NCBI RefSeq assembly: GCF_030651615.1
Contig: NZ_JAUSCG010000198.1
Span: 1 to 5,593 of the forward strand
Length of the DNA stretch: 5,593 nt
Source of the DNA: Methanocalculus sp.
Lineage (GTDB): Archaea; Halobacteriota; Methanomicrobia; Methanomicrobiales; Methanocorpusculaceae
Reading direction: 5' to 3'
Shown here: positions 1-5,593 of the stretch, piece after piece
Numbering within the stretch: the first letter of the stretch is position 1
Layout of the letters: every line of letters begins with the position of its first letter
Position numbers and translations under genes: made by a program
The notes under the pieces: generated by a model
Told to the model about the DNA's origin: nothing
Database searches by the model: none
The model's input: the letters and a program-made list of their open reading frames with translations, nothing else

Positions 1-784
1 GTACAGCAGATCTCCGCATCTCCGGGTCCTGGTGCTGAAGCAGTGTGATGAGATCAGCTCGTGCAGGAGACCCGATTCGGATGATCACTTCTTCAATTCT
101 CGGTCGGATTTTTGCATTACCCTCTGTAAGTGCCTTAATGAGTGGAGCGACAGCTGATATTCCAAGCCGGGTACATGCATCGATCGAGGCATTCCGTACA
201 CTCTCAACCTCATCTCCAAGAAGGGTGAGGAGGGTCGGGATCGCTTTATCATCGGGGAGATAACCAAATGCGAGAGCCGCTGCAGTCCTTACATCCGGGT
301 CATCATCTTTTAAGGCCTTTTCGAGTGGCTCAAACCTCTTCTGCCCCTCCATCATCCCGATTGTTGCAGCAACTCCTGATCTGATCTCAGGGGAGGGACT
401 CTCAAGTGCTGATACAAGAGTGGGAAATGCCCTGTCTCCGATCAGGGTGAGAGCACGGACAACTTCCCTCCTGACATCGGTGCGTGCTCCTTCGAAGCAG
501 TTGATCAAGGGAACGATTGAGGGCTGCCCGATTCGCACAAGCCCTGTTGCCGCACCTCTCCGTACCCTCCAACTCTCGTCCTGAAGGCCGTTTATCAGAA
601 GCGGCACTGCTGCAGGACCTATCTCGCCGATCGCCGAGATTGCATGGAGACGCACCTCAGGGTCGGGGTTAAGAAGGGTGTCGTCAAGTGATAATCGCGG
701 GAGATGTACCTCTTCCTGTACCTCTTCCTCCACTTTCTGCCCACCTGACCCAAGGCGGGATTTGAGTCCTTTAAAAAAACCCAT
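1..784 (-). CDS. HEAT-repeat protein (PBS-lyase HEAT-like), 3' end outside window
   Basis: The frame is open from ATG 784 to the left edge, giving 261 residues and no stop, so the C-terminus is missing. After a short basic N-terminus (MGFFKGLKSRLG) and an acidic stretch (EEEVQEEV, residues 19-26), the protein is made entirely of helical repeats. The conserved 'D-P-x-V-R-x-x-A' turn recurs with its arginine at residues 45, 75, 105, 135, 166, 197, 227 and 257, a period of 30-31. Each unit has a second helix of the 'A-V-P-L-L-x-x-L' type. This is the signature of HEAT / PBS-lyase-like repeats. Such proteins usually act as protein-binding scaffolds; phycobilin lyase activity is not expected in a methanogen. 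There is no signal peptide or membrane segment, so it should be cytoplasmic. The start is supported by AGAGAGAGG six bases upstream and a TATA box about 40 bases upstream. It lies downstream of cofD on the same strand. The binding partner is unknown. Confidence 0.9.
   Translation of the reverse strand, partial: MGFFKGLKSRLGSGGQKVEEEVQEEVHLPRLSLDDTLLNPDPEVRLHAISAIGEIGPAAVPLLINGLQDESWRVRRGAATGLVRIGQPSIVPLINCFEGARTDVRREVVRALTLIGDRAFPTLVSALESPSPEIRSGVAATIGMMEGQKRFEPLEKALKDDDPDVRTAAALAFGYLPDDKAIPTLLTLLGDEVESVRNASIDACTRLGISAVAPLIKALTEGNAKIRPRIEEVIIRIGSPARADLITLLQHQDPEMRRSAV
705..728. repeat. Perfect 12-bp tandem duplication inside the HEAT gene
   Basis: TGTACCTCTTCC occurs twice back to back (705-716 and 717-728). 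On the coding strand the duplication is in frame and produces the repeated acidic peptide EEVQEEV near the N-terminus, in the linker before the first HEAT repeat. A 12-bp unit keeps the reading frame if copies are gained or lost. Confidence 0.8.
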
Positions 785-790
785 ATGTAT

Positions 791-799
791 CCTCTCTCT
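791..799 (-). promoter_or_regulatory. Shine-Dalgarno of the HEAT gene
   Basis: The coding strand reads AGAGAGAGG followed by six bases (ATACAT) and then ATG 784. The purine run and spacing fit an archaeal ribosome-binding site and fix the start at 784. Confidence 0.6.
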
Positions 800-820
800 G
801 AAGGTATCGTCGCATGGGAT

Positions 821-830
821 GTATATAGTT
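821..830 (-). promoter_or_regulatory. Candidate TATA box of the HEAT gene
   Basis: The minus strand reads AACTATATAC in the gap between cofD and the HEAT gene. A start of transcription about 25 bases downstream would fall near 800, leaving a short leader that just includes the purine-rich ribosome-binding site. This suggests the HEAT gene can be transcribed apart from cofD. The upstream BRE element is only weakly matched. Confidence 0.45.
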
Positions 831-866
831 ACCCTTTGGCATCTCCCTGCTGAATCCGGCACGTAC

Positions 867-872
867 AAAAAA
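867..872 (-). terminator. Possible oligo-T terminator of cofD
   Basis: About 40 bases after the cofD stop the minus strand reads CCCGG followed by six T. Archaeal RNA polymerase can terminate at short T runs without a strong hairpin. Together with the separate TATA box just downstream, this favours at least partial termination before the HEAT gene. A run of six T is a weak signal on its own. Confidence 0.3.
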
Positions 873-910
873 CCGGGCTATTGTATGCATCTTCAGACAT
901 CCGATATCCG

Positions 911-1816
911 TCACCGCCGTCCCCTGACGATGGAGAGGATATCCCAGGCGAGCGATTCACTCTGTTTTACTCCGGTCATCATAGTATCCAGCCGCAGGCT
1001 GCCGGGAACTTCGATGGTGTCACGGGTATCCTGCACAAAGACGTTGATGATATCACCATATACATCACGAGTCCCTTTGGAATCCGGGCTTCTTCCCCAG
1101 GCCTGCATCAGTGCTGCTGCAGGACCTGAGACAGGGCGGCTCCCGAGAAACGGGCTGATCGCGATCGTGAAGGTCTCACGGAGTGCTTCACGTACCCCTG
1201 AACACTCGAGGATGGGTCCGATGCTTGTCACAGGATTGGATGGTCCTATGATGACGCAATCGCTCTCTCTGATCGCATTGATGACAGCCTCCGTGGCTAC
1301 AGGTGGGGTCTCAAATTTCCGTATGACTCCGGATATCTCGACATTACCACGATGCTTCACCCAGTACTCCTGAAAATGCATCGGTCCATTCTCTGTTGCC
1401 ACATAGGTGGTGATCGGCGTATCACACATCGGGAGGACGGTCGCCTCCACACCGAGGGAGGAGGCGATCGCTCTGGTCGCCTCGGTGAGATTCTTCCCCT
1501 CCCGCAACAGTTCTCCGCGTGCAATATGGATTGCCCGATCCCGGTCGCCGATTGCTATTGATTCGGGAATGCCGATCCGCTCAAGGTACCGGTTCGTCTC
1601 GAAACTATCGCCCCGAATCCCCCACCATGTCTCTGTGTTGAGGATTCCGGCAAAAAGGTACAGCACAGTATCGATATCGGGAGAGAGGTGGTTTCCGGAG
1701 ACCCACATATCCTCTGCAGTATTAACGATGACAGTAATTTCGTTGTCATGGAGAACCTGCCTGATACCCTGGATCAGTTTCGGTGTTCCGGTTCCCCCTG
1801 AAAGGAGTGTAATCAT
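911..1816 (-). CDS. cofD: CofD, 2-phospho-L-lactate transferase (coenzyme F420 biosynthesis)
   Basis: This 301-residue protein matches the CofD family over its full length. The family joins the phospholactyl group of an activated GDP donor (LPPG) to the deazaflavin Fo, giving F420-0 and GMP, in the cytoplasm; gamma-glutamyl ligases then add the tail. Visible family motifs are the N-terminal nucleotide-binding loop GGTGTPKLIQG (residues 7-17), NTAEDMWVSG followed by NHLSPDIDTVLY (residues 32-53, with the acidic metal-binding region), WWGIRGDSFETNRYL (64-78), GDRDRAIHIARGELLREGK (90-108), LPMCDTP (128-134), the HFQE-WVKHRG block (147-157) and GPSNPVTSIGPIL (191-203). Length agrees with archaeal CofD (about 300-310). 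ATG 1816 sits directly before the first beta strand, and no in-frame start codon lies in the preceding codons I read, so the start is secure. It is divergent from the sensor kinase. No other cof gene is in the window. Confidence 0.96.
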   Translation of the reverse strand: MITLLSGGTGTPKLIQGIRQVLHDNEITVIVNTAEDMWVSGNHLSPDIDTVLYLFAGILNTETWWGIRGDSFETNRYLERIGIPESIAIGDRDRAIHIARGELLREGKNLTEATRAIASSLGVEATVLPMCDTPITTYVATENGPMHFQEYWVKHRGNVEISGVIRKFETPPVATEAVINAIRESDCVIIGPSNPVTSIGPILECSGVREALRETFTIAISPFLGSRPVSGPAAALMQAWGRSPDSKGTRDVYGDIINVFVQDTRDTIEVPGSLRLDTMMTGVKQSESLAWDILSIVRGRR

Positions 1817-1825
1817 ACAGATGAT

Positions 1826-1834
1826 CTCTTCCTC
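1826..1834 (-). promoter_or_regulatory. Weak Shine-Dalgarno of cofD
   Basis: The minus strand reads GAGGAAGAG, ending nine bases before ATG 1816. It is purine-rich but an imperfect match to GGAGGTGA, and the GAGG part is further from the start than usual. Confidence 0.4.
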
Positions 1835-1871
1835 TAAAGTGATGAGTCTTTTTGATACTTTTAAGACTGAG

Positions 1872-1886
1872 ATATATTTTTTAAAT
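1872..1886 (-). promoter_or_regulatory. Candidate TATA box of cofD
   Basis: The minus strand reads ATTTAAAAAATATAT, the most AT-rich patch of the 150-bp divergent region. A transcription start about 25 bases downstream would fall near 1850, leaving a leader of roughly 35 bases that includes the purine-rich site at 1826-1834. Confidence 0.5.
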
Positions 1887-1899
1887 GAAAGTGAGAAAA

Positions 1900-1919
1900 A
1901 CCCGGGTCTCTATCGATAG
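1900..1919. promoter_or_regulatory. Two adjacent palindromes in the divergent promoter region
   Basis: ACCCGGGT (1900-1907) and CTATCGATAG (1910-1919) are each perfect inverted repeats, two bases apart, lying between the cofD TATA candidate and the kinase TATA candidates. They could be an operator for a dimeric regulator acting on either gene. Palindromes of this size are not rare by chance in 150 bases, so this is only a candidate. Confidence 0.25.
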
Positions 1920-1920
1920 G

Positions 1921-1938
1921 TATAAGATGTCATATATC
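1921..1938 (+). promoter_or_regulatory. Candidate TATA boxes of the sensor kinase gene
   Basis: Two AT-rich elements lie upstream of ATG 1967: TATAAGAT (1921-1928) and CATATATC (1931-1938). Starts about 25 bases downstream would fall near 1950 or 1960, giving a leader of only a few to about 17 bases. No Shine-Dalgarno sequence is visible before the ATG (the preceding bases are AAGATATTCTGTGTT), so the mRNA may be leaderless or nearly so. Confidence 0.35.
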
Positions 1939-1966
1939 GCTCAATACATTTAAGATATTCTGTGTT

Positions 1967-4657
1967 ATGAACGGGCATCCTGTTTCATATCTTACATTCT
2001 TTGCCGATAAAACGGATTATCTGGTCTATCGGTTAAGAATCACATTGAGTGGTCTGCCTGAGGTTCTGTATATTTCAGGTTCCGTACAATCTATCCTCGG
2101 ATATGATCCCGGAGCATTCTATCAGGACCCCTCTCTTCTCCAGAGGATCATTCATCCACAGGACCATGGTTTCTTTCTGGAGTTGCAACTCCGGGGTGAA
2201 GATCGTCTCTATCTGCTTCATCTCATCAGAAATGATGGAGTGGTCAGAACCCTTGAAATAAGTAATGCTGTTTTCGTTGATCAGAAGACCGGGGATCTGA
2301 TTGTTGAGGGTGTCGGTCGTGATGTGACTGATGTGAAGCTGGCAGAGGAGGCTCTCATCCGTGAGACTATCGTCATCCAGACACTACCGAATGCATTCGT
2401 CACCTATGATGCCGGGGGCCGGATCACCGGATGGAACCCTGGAGCAGAGGCGATGTCGGGATTTTCACGTGGGGAAGTGATCGGGTCAAAGCAGGGTTTT
2501 GTCCTTCCCGCTGATCAGCGGGATGAGATCGCAGATGAGATCCGATCCGGCTTTTTGAAGGGGGAGGTTGTATCACGGGAGGTCACATTCATCCGAAAAG
2601 ATGGAGAGGAGCGGACCGCCTATTCGATAGCAATCCCCCTGATTGCACCTGATGGAGAGTTTACCGGCTCGATCAGTATAGCCCATGATATCACCAGAGA
2701 AAAACTGCGTGAGAGAGATATCTCCTCCCGTGACCGTATTCTGGAGGCGGTAGGATATGCGGCATCCGGGTTCCTCTCTGCCGGACTGTGGAAAGACCAT
2801 ATTTCAGGAGTTGTCAGGAGGTTTGGTGAGGCAGCGGATGCGTCACGCGCCTTCTTCTACCGAATTGATGAAGAAGGTGCAGAAGCGATCCGTCTCGTGG
2901 AATGGATTGCTGATGGTGGTGCATCCGGCTATCCGGAGACCCTTGATTGTGCTGTGTATGCGGAAGGCTATTCTCTCCTCCTCTCCGGTTCTGTGATACA
3001 TGGAGTAGTAGGAGAACTCGGTCCCCTGGGGGAGCTGGCACGGAAGGTCTCGCCGGATCTCAGATCGATCCTCATCGTTCCGATCGCCGTTCATGGAGTG
3101 ATCTCTGCATTCATCGGTTTTGACGAGTGCAGACATGATCGGGTCTGGTCCCCGTCCGAGGTGCAGGCATTTGAGATTGCCGGTCGGATCATCGGTGCTG
3201 CAATGGAGCGGGAGGCGGATCACCAGGCCCTCATTGAGAGTGAGAACCGTTTCCGGAGCATATTCGAGGGTGGTCCCCTCGGTATGGTGATAGCAGGGCC
3301 AAATCAACAAATCATTCTGGTGAACCCGGCATTTGAACGGATGATCGGGTGCTCACAGGAGGAACTGGTCGGCTCCACGTTCCGGGATATTACCCACCCT
3401 GATAATATTCCTGAGAACGAGCGTGGCATTGCAGATCTGATCTCAGGAAAGATTCCGGTCTATACGATCGAGAAGCGGTATCTCAGGAGAGGGGGTGGAA
3501 TACTCAATGCACAGACCGATCTTGCACCCATTCCCCTCCCGGATGGCAGAGGCTATATTGCGATGATTGAAGATATCACCCGCCGTAAATCTGCCGAATC
3601 AAAGCTCAGGGAGAGTGAGGAGATCCATAGGTCGTTTCTTCAGCACTTCCAGGGAATTGTGTACCGATCTGTTGAAGGAGAATCGGTCTTCATCCATGGT
3701 GCGGTTGGTGAGATCACCGGTTACCACCCTGAGGAGATCCGCTCAGGAGAGGTGGCATGGTCATCTCTCATCCATCCTGCTGATCGAGGGGAGATCCTGA
3801 GGAGGTATGATACACTCTATGCCACCCCGGGTGATCGGTTCAATGCCGATTACCGGATCATCCGCCGGGATGGAGTTCAGCGCTGGGTGAATGAGGCGAT
3901 CCAGCACAGAATTAGTGAGGATGGCCGTTCAATCATTGAGGCGGCGATCTCTGATATCACCCGGCGGCATGAGATGGAGGAGCAACTATCCCGGTCTAAT
4001 GAGAAGCTTAACCTCCTCCAGAGCATCACACGCCATGATATTCTCAATCAGGTGATGGCGATCTCTGCCTATACGGAACTGATGAAAGATCTCGTCCATG
4101 ATCCCGTGACTTCTGAGTACGTATCTGGCATGGAGGCTACAATTGAGCGGATTCACCGGATCTCAGCCTTTACTCGCGACTATCAGGAGGTCGGGGTGAA
4201 AGGGCCGATCTGGCAGGATCTGCATACCGTGATTGCGAGGGGATTTATAAACAGATCTCCCAACCAGATCACACTGAACAATCTGGTGGAAGACTACGAG
4301 ATATTTGCCGACCCCCTCCTTGAGAGGGTCTTCTACAACCTTGTCGACAACAGCAGAAAGTATGGGGGGAAGAGAATATCCTGTATCCGGGCATCCTGCA
4401 GAGAGGAGGAAGGTGAACTCCGGGTGGTTGTTGAGGATGACGGTATTGGAATCGACAGCTCCATCCTTGGTCGTATTTTCTCCTATGGAGCAGGCAAAGG
4501 AACCGGCCTTGGACTCTTTCTGATACGGGAGATCCTCTCGATTACCGGAGTTACCATCGAGGTCTGCCCGGCAGATCTTGGTGGTGCAGGTTTTATGATC
4601 CGGGTCCCTCCCGGGGGGTGGAGGAAGGGGATATATAATACCCCTCCTGCCTCATAG
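1967..4657 (+). CDS. Cytoplasmic PAS-PAS-GAF-PAS-PAS sensor histidine kinase
   Basis: This 896-residue two-component sensor kinase has these domains in order: PAS1 about 10-124 (ends GRDVTDVK), PAS2 about 132-245 (ends HDITREK), GAF about 255-412, PAS3 about 428-541 (ends EDITRRK), PAS4 about 553-667 (ends SDITRRH), a dimerisation helix with phosphoacceptor H690 in TRHDILNQ, and an ATPase domain about 730-885. The ATPase has an N box (N791/N795 in FYNLVDNSRKYG), a G1 box (DDGIGI, 824-829) and a G2 box (GKGTGLGL, 843-850), so the catalytic residues look intact. Short charged helices (for example KLRESEE and HEMEEQLSRSNEKL) link the domains. No transmembrane segment or signal peptide is seen, so it senses an intracellular cue. 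The ligand is unknown, and no LOV-type GRNCRFLQ cysteine motif is present. The H-box lacks the proline of bacterial HDLRTPL. No receiver domain is fused and no response regulator lies in the window. ATG 1967 is the only start candidate before PAS1; no ATG, GTG or TTG occurs in frame in the preceding 50 bases. Confidence 0.95.
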   Translation: MNGHPVSYLTFFADKTDYLVYRLRITLSGLPEVLYISGSVQSILGYDPGAFYQDPSLLQRIIHPQDHGFFLELQLRGEDRLYLLHLIRNDGVVRTLEISNAVFVDQKTGDLIVEGVGRDVTDVKLAEEALIRETIVIQTLPNAFVTYDAGGRITGWNPGAEAMSGFSRGEVIGSKQGFVLPADQRDEIADEIRSGFLKGEVVSREVTFIRKDGEERTAYSIAIPLIAPDGEFTGSISIAHDITREKLRERDISSRDRILEAVGYAASGFLSAGLWKDHISGVVRRFGEAADASRAFFYRIDEEGAEAIRLVEWIADGGASGYPETLDCAVYAEGYSLLLSGSVIHGVVGELGPLGELARKVSPDLRSILIVPIAVHGVISAFIGFDECRHDRVWSPSEVQAFEIAGRIIGAAMEREADHQALIESENRFRSIFEGGPLGMVIAGPNQQIILVNPAFERMIGCSQEELVGSTFRDITHPDNIPENERGIADLISGKIPVYTIEKRYLRRGGGILNAQTDLAPIPLPDGRGYIAMIEDITRRKSAESKLRESEEIHRSFLQHFQGIVYRSVEGESVFIHGAVGEITGYHPEEIRSGEVAWSSLIHPADRGEILRRYDTLYATPGDRFNADYRIIRRDGVQRWVNEAIQHRISEDGRSIIEAAISDITRRHEMEEQLSRSNEKLNLLQSITRHDILNQVMAISAYTELMKDLVHDPVTSEYVSGMEATIERIHRISAFTRDYQEVGVKGPIWQDLHTVIARGFINRSPNQITLNNLVEDYEIFADPLLERVFYNLVDNSRKYGGKRISCIRASCREEEGELRVVVEDDGIGIDSSILGRIFSYGAGKGTGLGLFLIREILSITGVTIEVCPADLGGAGFMIRVPPGGWRKGIYNTPPAS
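4631..4640 (+). promoter_or_regulatory. Possible internal TATA box for the HD gene, within the kinase 3' end
   Basis: ATATATAATA stands out in GC-rich surroundings inside the last codons of the kinase (encoding part of GIYNT). A transcription start about 25 bases on would fall near 4660-4665, after the kinase stop, giving the HD gene a leader of about 45-50 bases or a leaderless start at ATG 4666. It may instead be only a codon-use coincidence. Confidence 0.35.
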
Positions 4658-4675
4658 ATCTGACTATGCAGAGTG

Positions 4676-4701
4676 CCGGGCCCGCGGGCTTCCATGCCCG
4701 G
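4676..4701 (+). promoter_or_regulatory. GC-rich inverted-repeat cluster overlapping the HD-gene ribosome-binding site
   Basis: CCGGGC (4676-4681) can pair with GCCCGG (4696-4701) as a 6-bp stem with a 14-base loop. A second copy, CGGGC (4685-4689), can pair with the same GCCCG (4696-4700) as a 5-bp stem with a six-base loop. The two are mutually exclusive, and both cover the first G of the GGAGA ribosome-binding site at 4700. There is no T run after it, so a terminator is unlikely. Confidence 0.4.
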
Positions 4702-4704
4702 AGA
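4700..4704 (+). promoter_or_regulatory. Shine-Dalgarno deciding the HD-gene start
   Basis: GGAGA lies six bases before ATG 4711. The in-frame upstream ATG at 4666 has no such site before it, so 4711 is preferred. Confidence 0.6.
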
Positions 4705-4710
4705 ACGAAG

Positions 4711-5593
4711 ATGATAAAAGATCCGGTTCACGGAGATATCGAGGTGGATGAAGATATCCGCATGCTCCTTGATACCCCGCCGGTACAGCGGCTCCGGATG
4801 ATCCGCCAGCTTGGCTTCTCTTTCCTTGTCTATCCGGGTGCAAACCATACCCGGTTTGAACATGCACTCGGGACGATGCATCTTGCCACCCACCTCTGCC
4901 GCAGCCTCTCCCTTGATCGGGATGAGACCCGCCTCCTCAGGTCAGCAGCTCTCCTCCATGATATCGGTCATGGCCCGTTCTCACATGCTATCGAACCGCT
5001 GATGGAATCATTCTGCGATCATAGGCATGACGGGGTGGATCATCTCCTTGAATCTGGAGAAATTGCCGGAATTCTTGCTGATATCGGGCTGGATCCAACT
5101 GAGGTGGCGGCAGTTATCTCTGGGAGGCACCATCTTGCAGCAGCGATCCATGGTGAACTTGATGTTGACAGGATGGATTACCTCAACAGGGATGCACACT
5201 ATACCGGTGTTCCGTACGGTGCAGTCGATGCGCACCGGATCATCAGAAGTTCGGTACTCCAACCGACAGGTCTCGTCCTTGAAGAGTCCGGTGTGCAGGC
5301 GGCAGAGTCCCTTCTTGTTGCCCGTACCCTGATGAGGCCTGCAGTCTACTACCATCATGTCTCACGGATTGCCGAGCGGATGTTTCTTGTTGCAGCTATT
5401 GCCCATTGTGAAGATGGCGGCAACCCCGGTTCACTGGTCCGGATGGATGATCCCGATTGTATTGTGGCTTTTCGGGAGTCAAAGAGTAGAATCGCCCGTG
5501 ATATCATCCATCGTCTCCTTACACGGGACCTCTATAAACGTGCCGTCTATGTCGGAGTCAGTTCGATCAACCGGGCACGTATTCCGCAGCCTG
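4711..5593 (+). CDS. HD-domain phosphohydrolase, SAMHD1/COG1078-like, 3' end outside window
   Basis: The frame stays open to the right edge (294 complete codons), so the C-terminus is missing. The N-terminus IKDPVHGDIEVD and TPPVQRLRMIRQLGF are typical of the COG1078 HD family. Metal ligands of the H-HD-D motif are visible: H51 (TRFEH), H83-D84 (LLHDIGHGPFSH) and D153 (DVDRMDYL). R154 and Y157 occupy the places of the nucleotide-contacting lysine and tyrosine in SAMHD1, and NRDAHYTGV follows as in that enzyme. Characterised relatives hydrolyse dNTPs to deoxynucleoside and triphosphate; the substrate here is inferred. It is probably cytoplasmic, with no signal peptide. It starts 53 bases after the kinase stop on the same strand, so co-transcription is possible. 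An alternative start at ATG 4666 would add 15 residues (MQSAGPAGFHARRTK) that do not look like the family. Full-length relatives run to roughly 400 residues. Confidence 0.92.
   Translation, partial: MIKDPVHGDIEVDEDIRMLLDTPPVQRLRMIRQLGFSFLVYPGANHTRFEHALGTMHLATHLCRSLSLDRDETRLLRSAALLHDIGHGPFSHAIEPLMESFCDHRHDGVDHLLESGEIAGILADIGLDPTEVAAVISGRHHLAAAIHGELDVDRMDYLNRDAHYTGVPYGAVDAHRIIRSSVLQPTGLVLEESGVQAAESLLVARTLMRPAVYYHHVSRIAERMFLVAAIAHCEDGGNPGSLVRMDDPDCIVAFRESKSRIARDIIHRLLTRDLYKRAVYVGVSSINRARIPQP

Noticed and set aside
1..784. Phycobilin lyase function for the HEAT-repeat protein
   Set aside because: The family name comes from cyanobacterial lyases, but the repeats are a general binding scaffold and a methanogen has no phycobilisomes.
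678..1373. Plus-strand open frame of 231 codons across cofD and the HEAT start
   Set aside because: It lies antisense to the clear cofD and HEAT genes, its translation shows no domain pattern and is rich in Ser, Arg and Pro as expected for a shadow frame.
1407..1919. Plus-strand open frame of 170 codons opposite the cofD 5' half
   Set aside because: It is antisense to cofD motifs that are certain, has no recognisable family features and runs through the divergent promoter region.
2843..3310. Minus-strand open frame of 155 codons opposite the kinase GAF domain
   Set aside because: The plus strand encodes a continuous GAF-PAS region with good family patterns; the reverse frame does not.
4676..4701. 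GC-rich hairpin as a transcription terminator after the kinase
   Set aside because: No T run follows, and archaeal termination depends mainly on T-rich tracts. A role near the ribosome-binding site fits better.
4483..4893. Minus-strand open frame of 136 codons across the kinase end and HD start
   Set aside because: It overlaps the ATPase G2 box and the HD N-terminus, both strongly recognised on the plus strand.
1..5593. CRISPR array, tRNA, rRNA, insertion sequence or prophage genes
   Set aside because: No spaced direct repeats, cloverleaf-like sequence, transposase or phage motifs were seen, and the window is almost fully explained by four protein genes.

Overview
This window looks like part of a euryarchaeal methanogen chromosome, most likely Methanomicrobiales. 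The evidence is a gene for the F420-biosynthesis enzyme CofD, a soluble multi-PAS/GAF histidine kinase with the RHDILNQ H-box common in methanogen kinases, archaeal-type TATA elements upstream of genes, and short purine-rich ribosome-binding sites. Base composition is moderate (slightly GC-rich by eye) and similar in all four genes. The genus cannot be fixed from the sequence alone.

Layout. On the minus strand lie a HEAT-repeat protein (from 784 leftwards, running off the window at base 1) and, upstream of it in the same direction, cofD (1816 to 911). The 126-bp gap between them holds a T-rich possible terminator for cofD and a TATA box plus Shine-Dalgarno sequence for the HEAT gene, so the HEAT gene probably has its own promoter. 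Bases 1817-1966 are a divergent promoter region with AT-rich TATA candidates for both directions and two small palindromes. On the plus strand follow a PAS-PAS-GAF-PAS-PAS-histidine kinase of 896 residues (1967-4657) and an HD-domain phosphohydrolase with a SAMHD1-like metal site (4711 onwards, cut off by the right edge). The 53-bp gap between these two holds a GC-rich inverted-repeat cluster that overlaps the ribosome-binding site of the HD gene. A possible internal TATA box sits in the last codons of the kinase.

Function. CofD makes the F420 core for methanogenesis redox chemistry. The kinase is a cytoplasmic sensor whose response regulator is not in the window. The HD protein probably hydrolyses (deoxy)nucleotides. 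The HEAT protein is a probable protein-binding scaffold. Nothing in the sequence joins these four genes into one pathway. The kinase and HD gene are the only pair whose spacing allows co-transcription without an obvious terminator between them. I see no mobile element, CRISPR array, tRNA or rRNA, and no clear evidence of an undescribed multi-gene system. The most checkable leads are the hairpin over the HD-gene ribosome-binding site and the promoter architecture.
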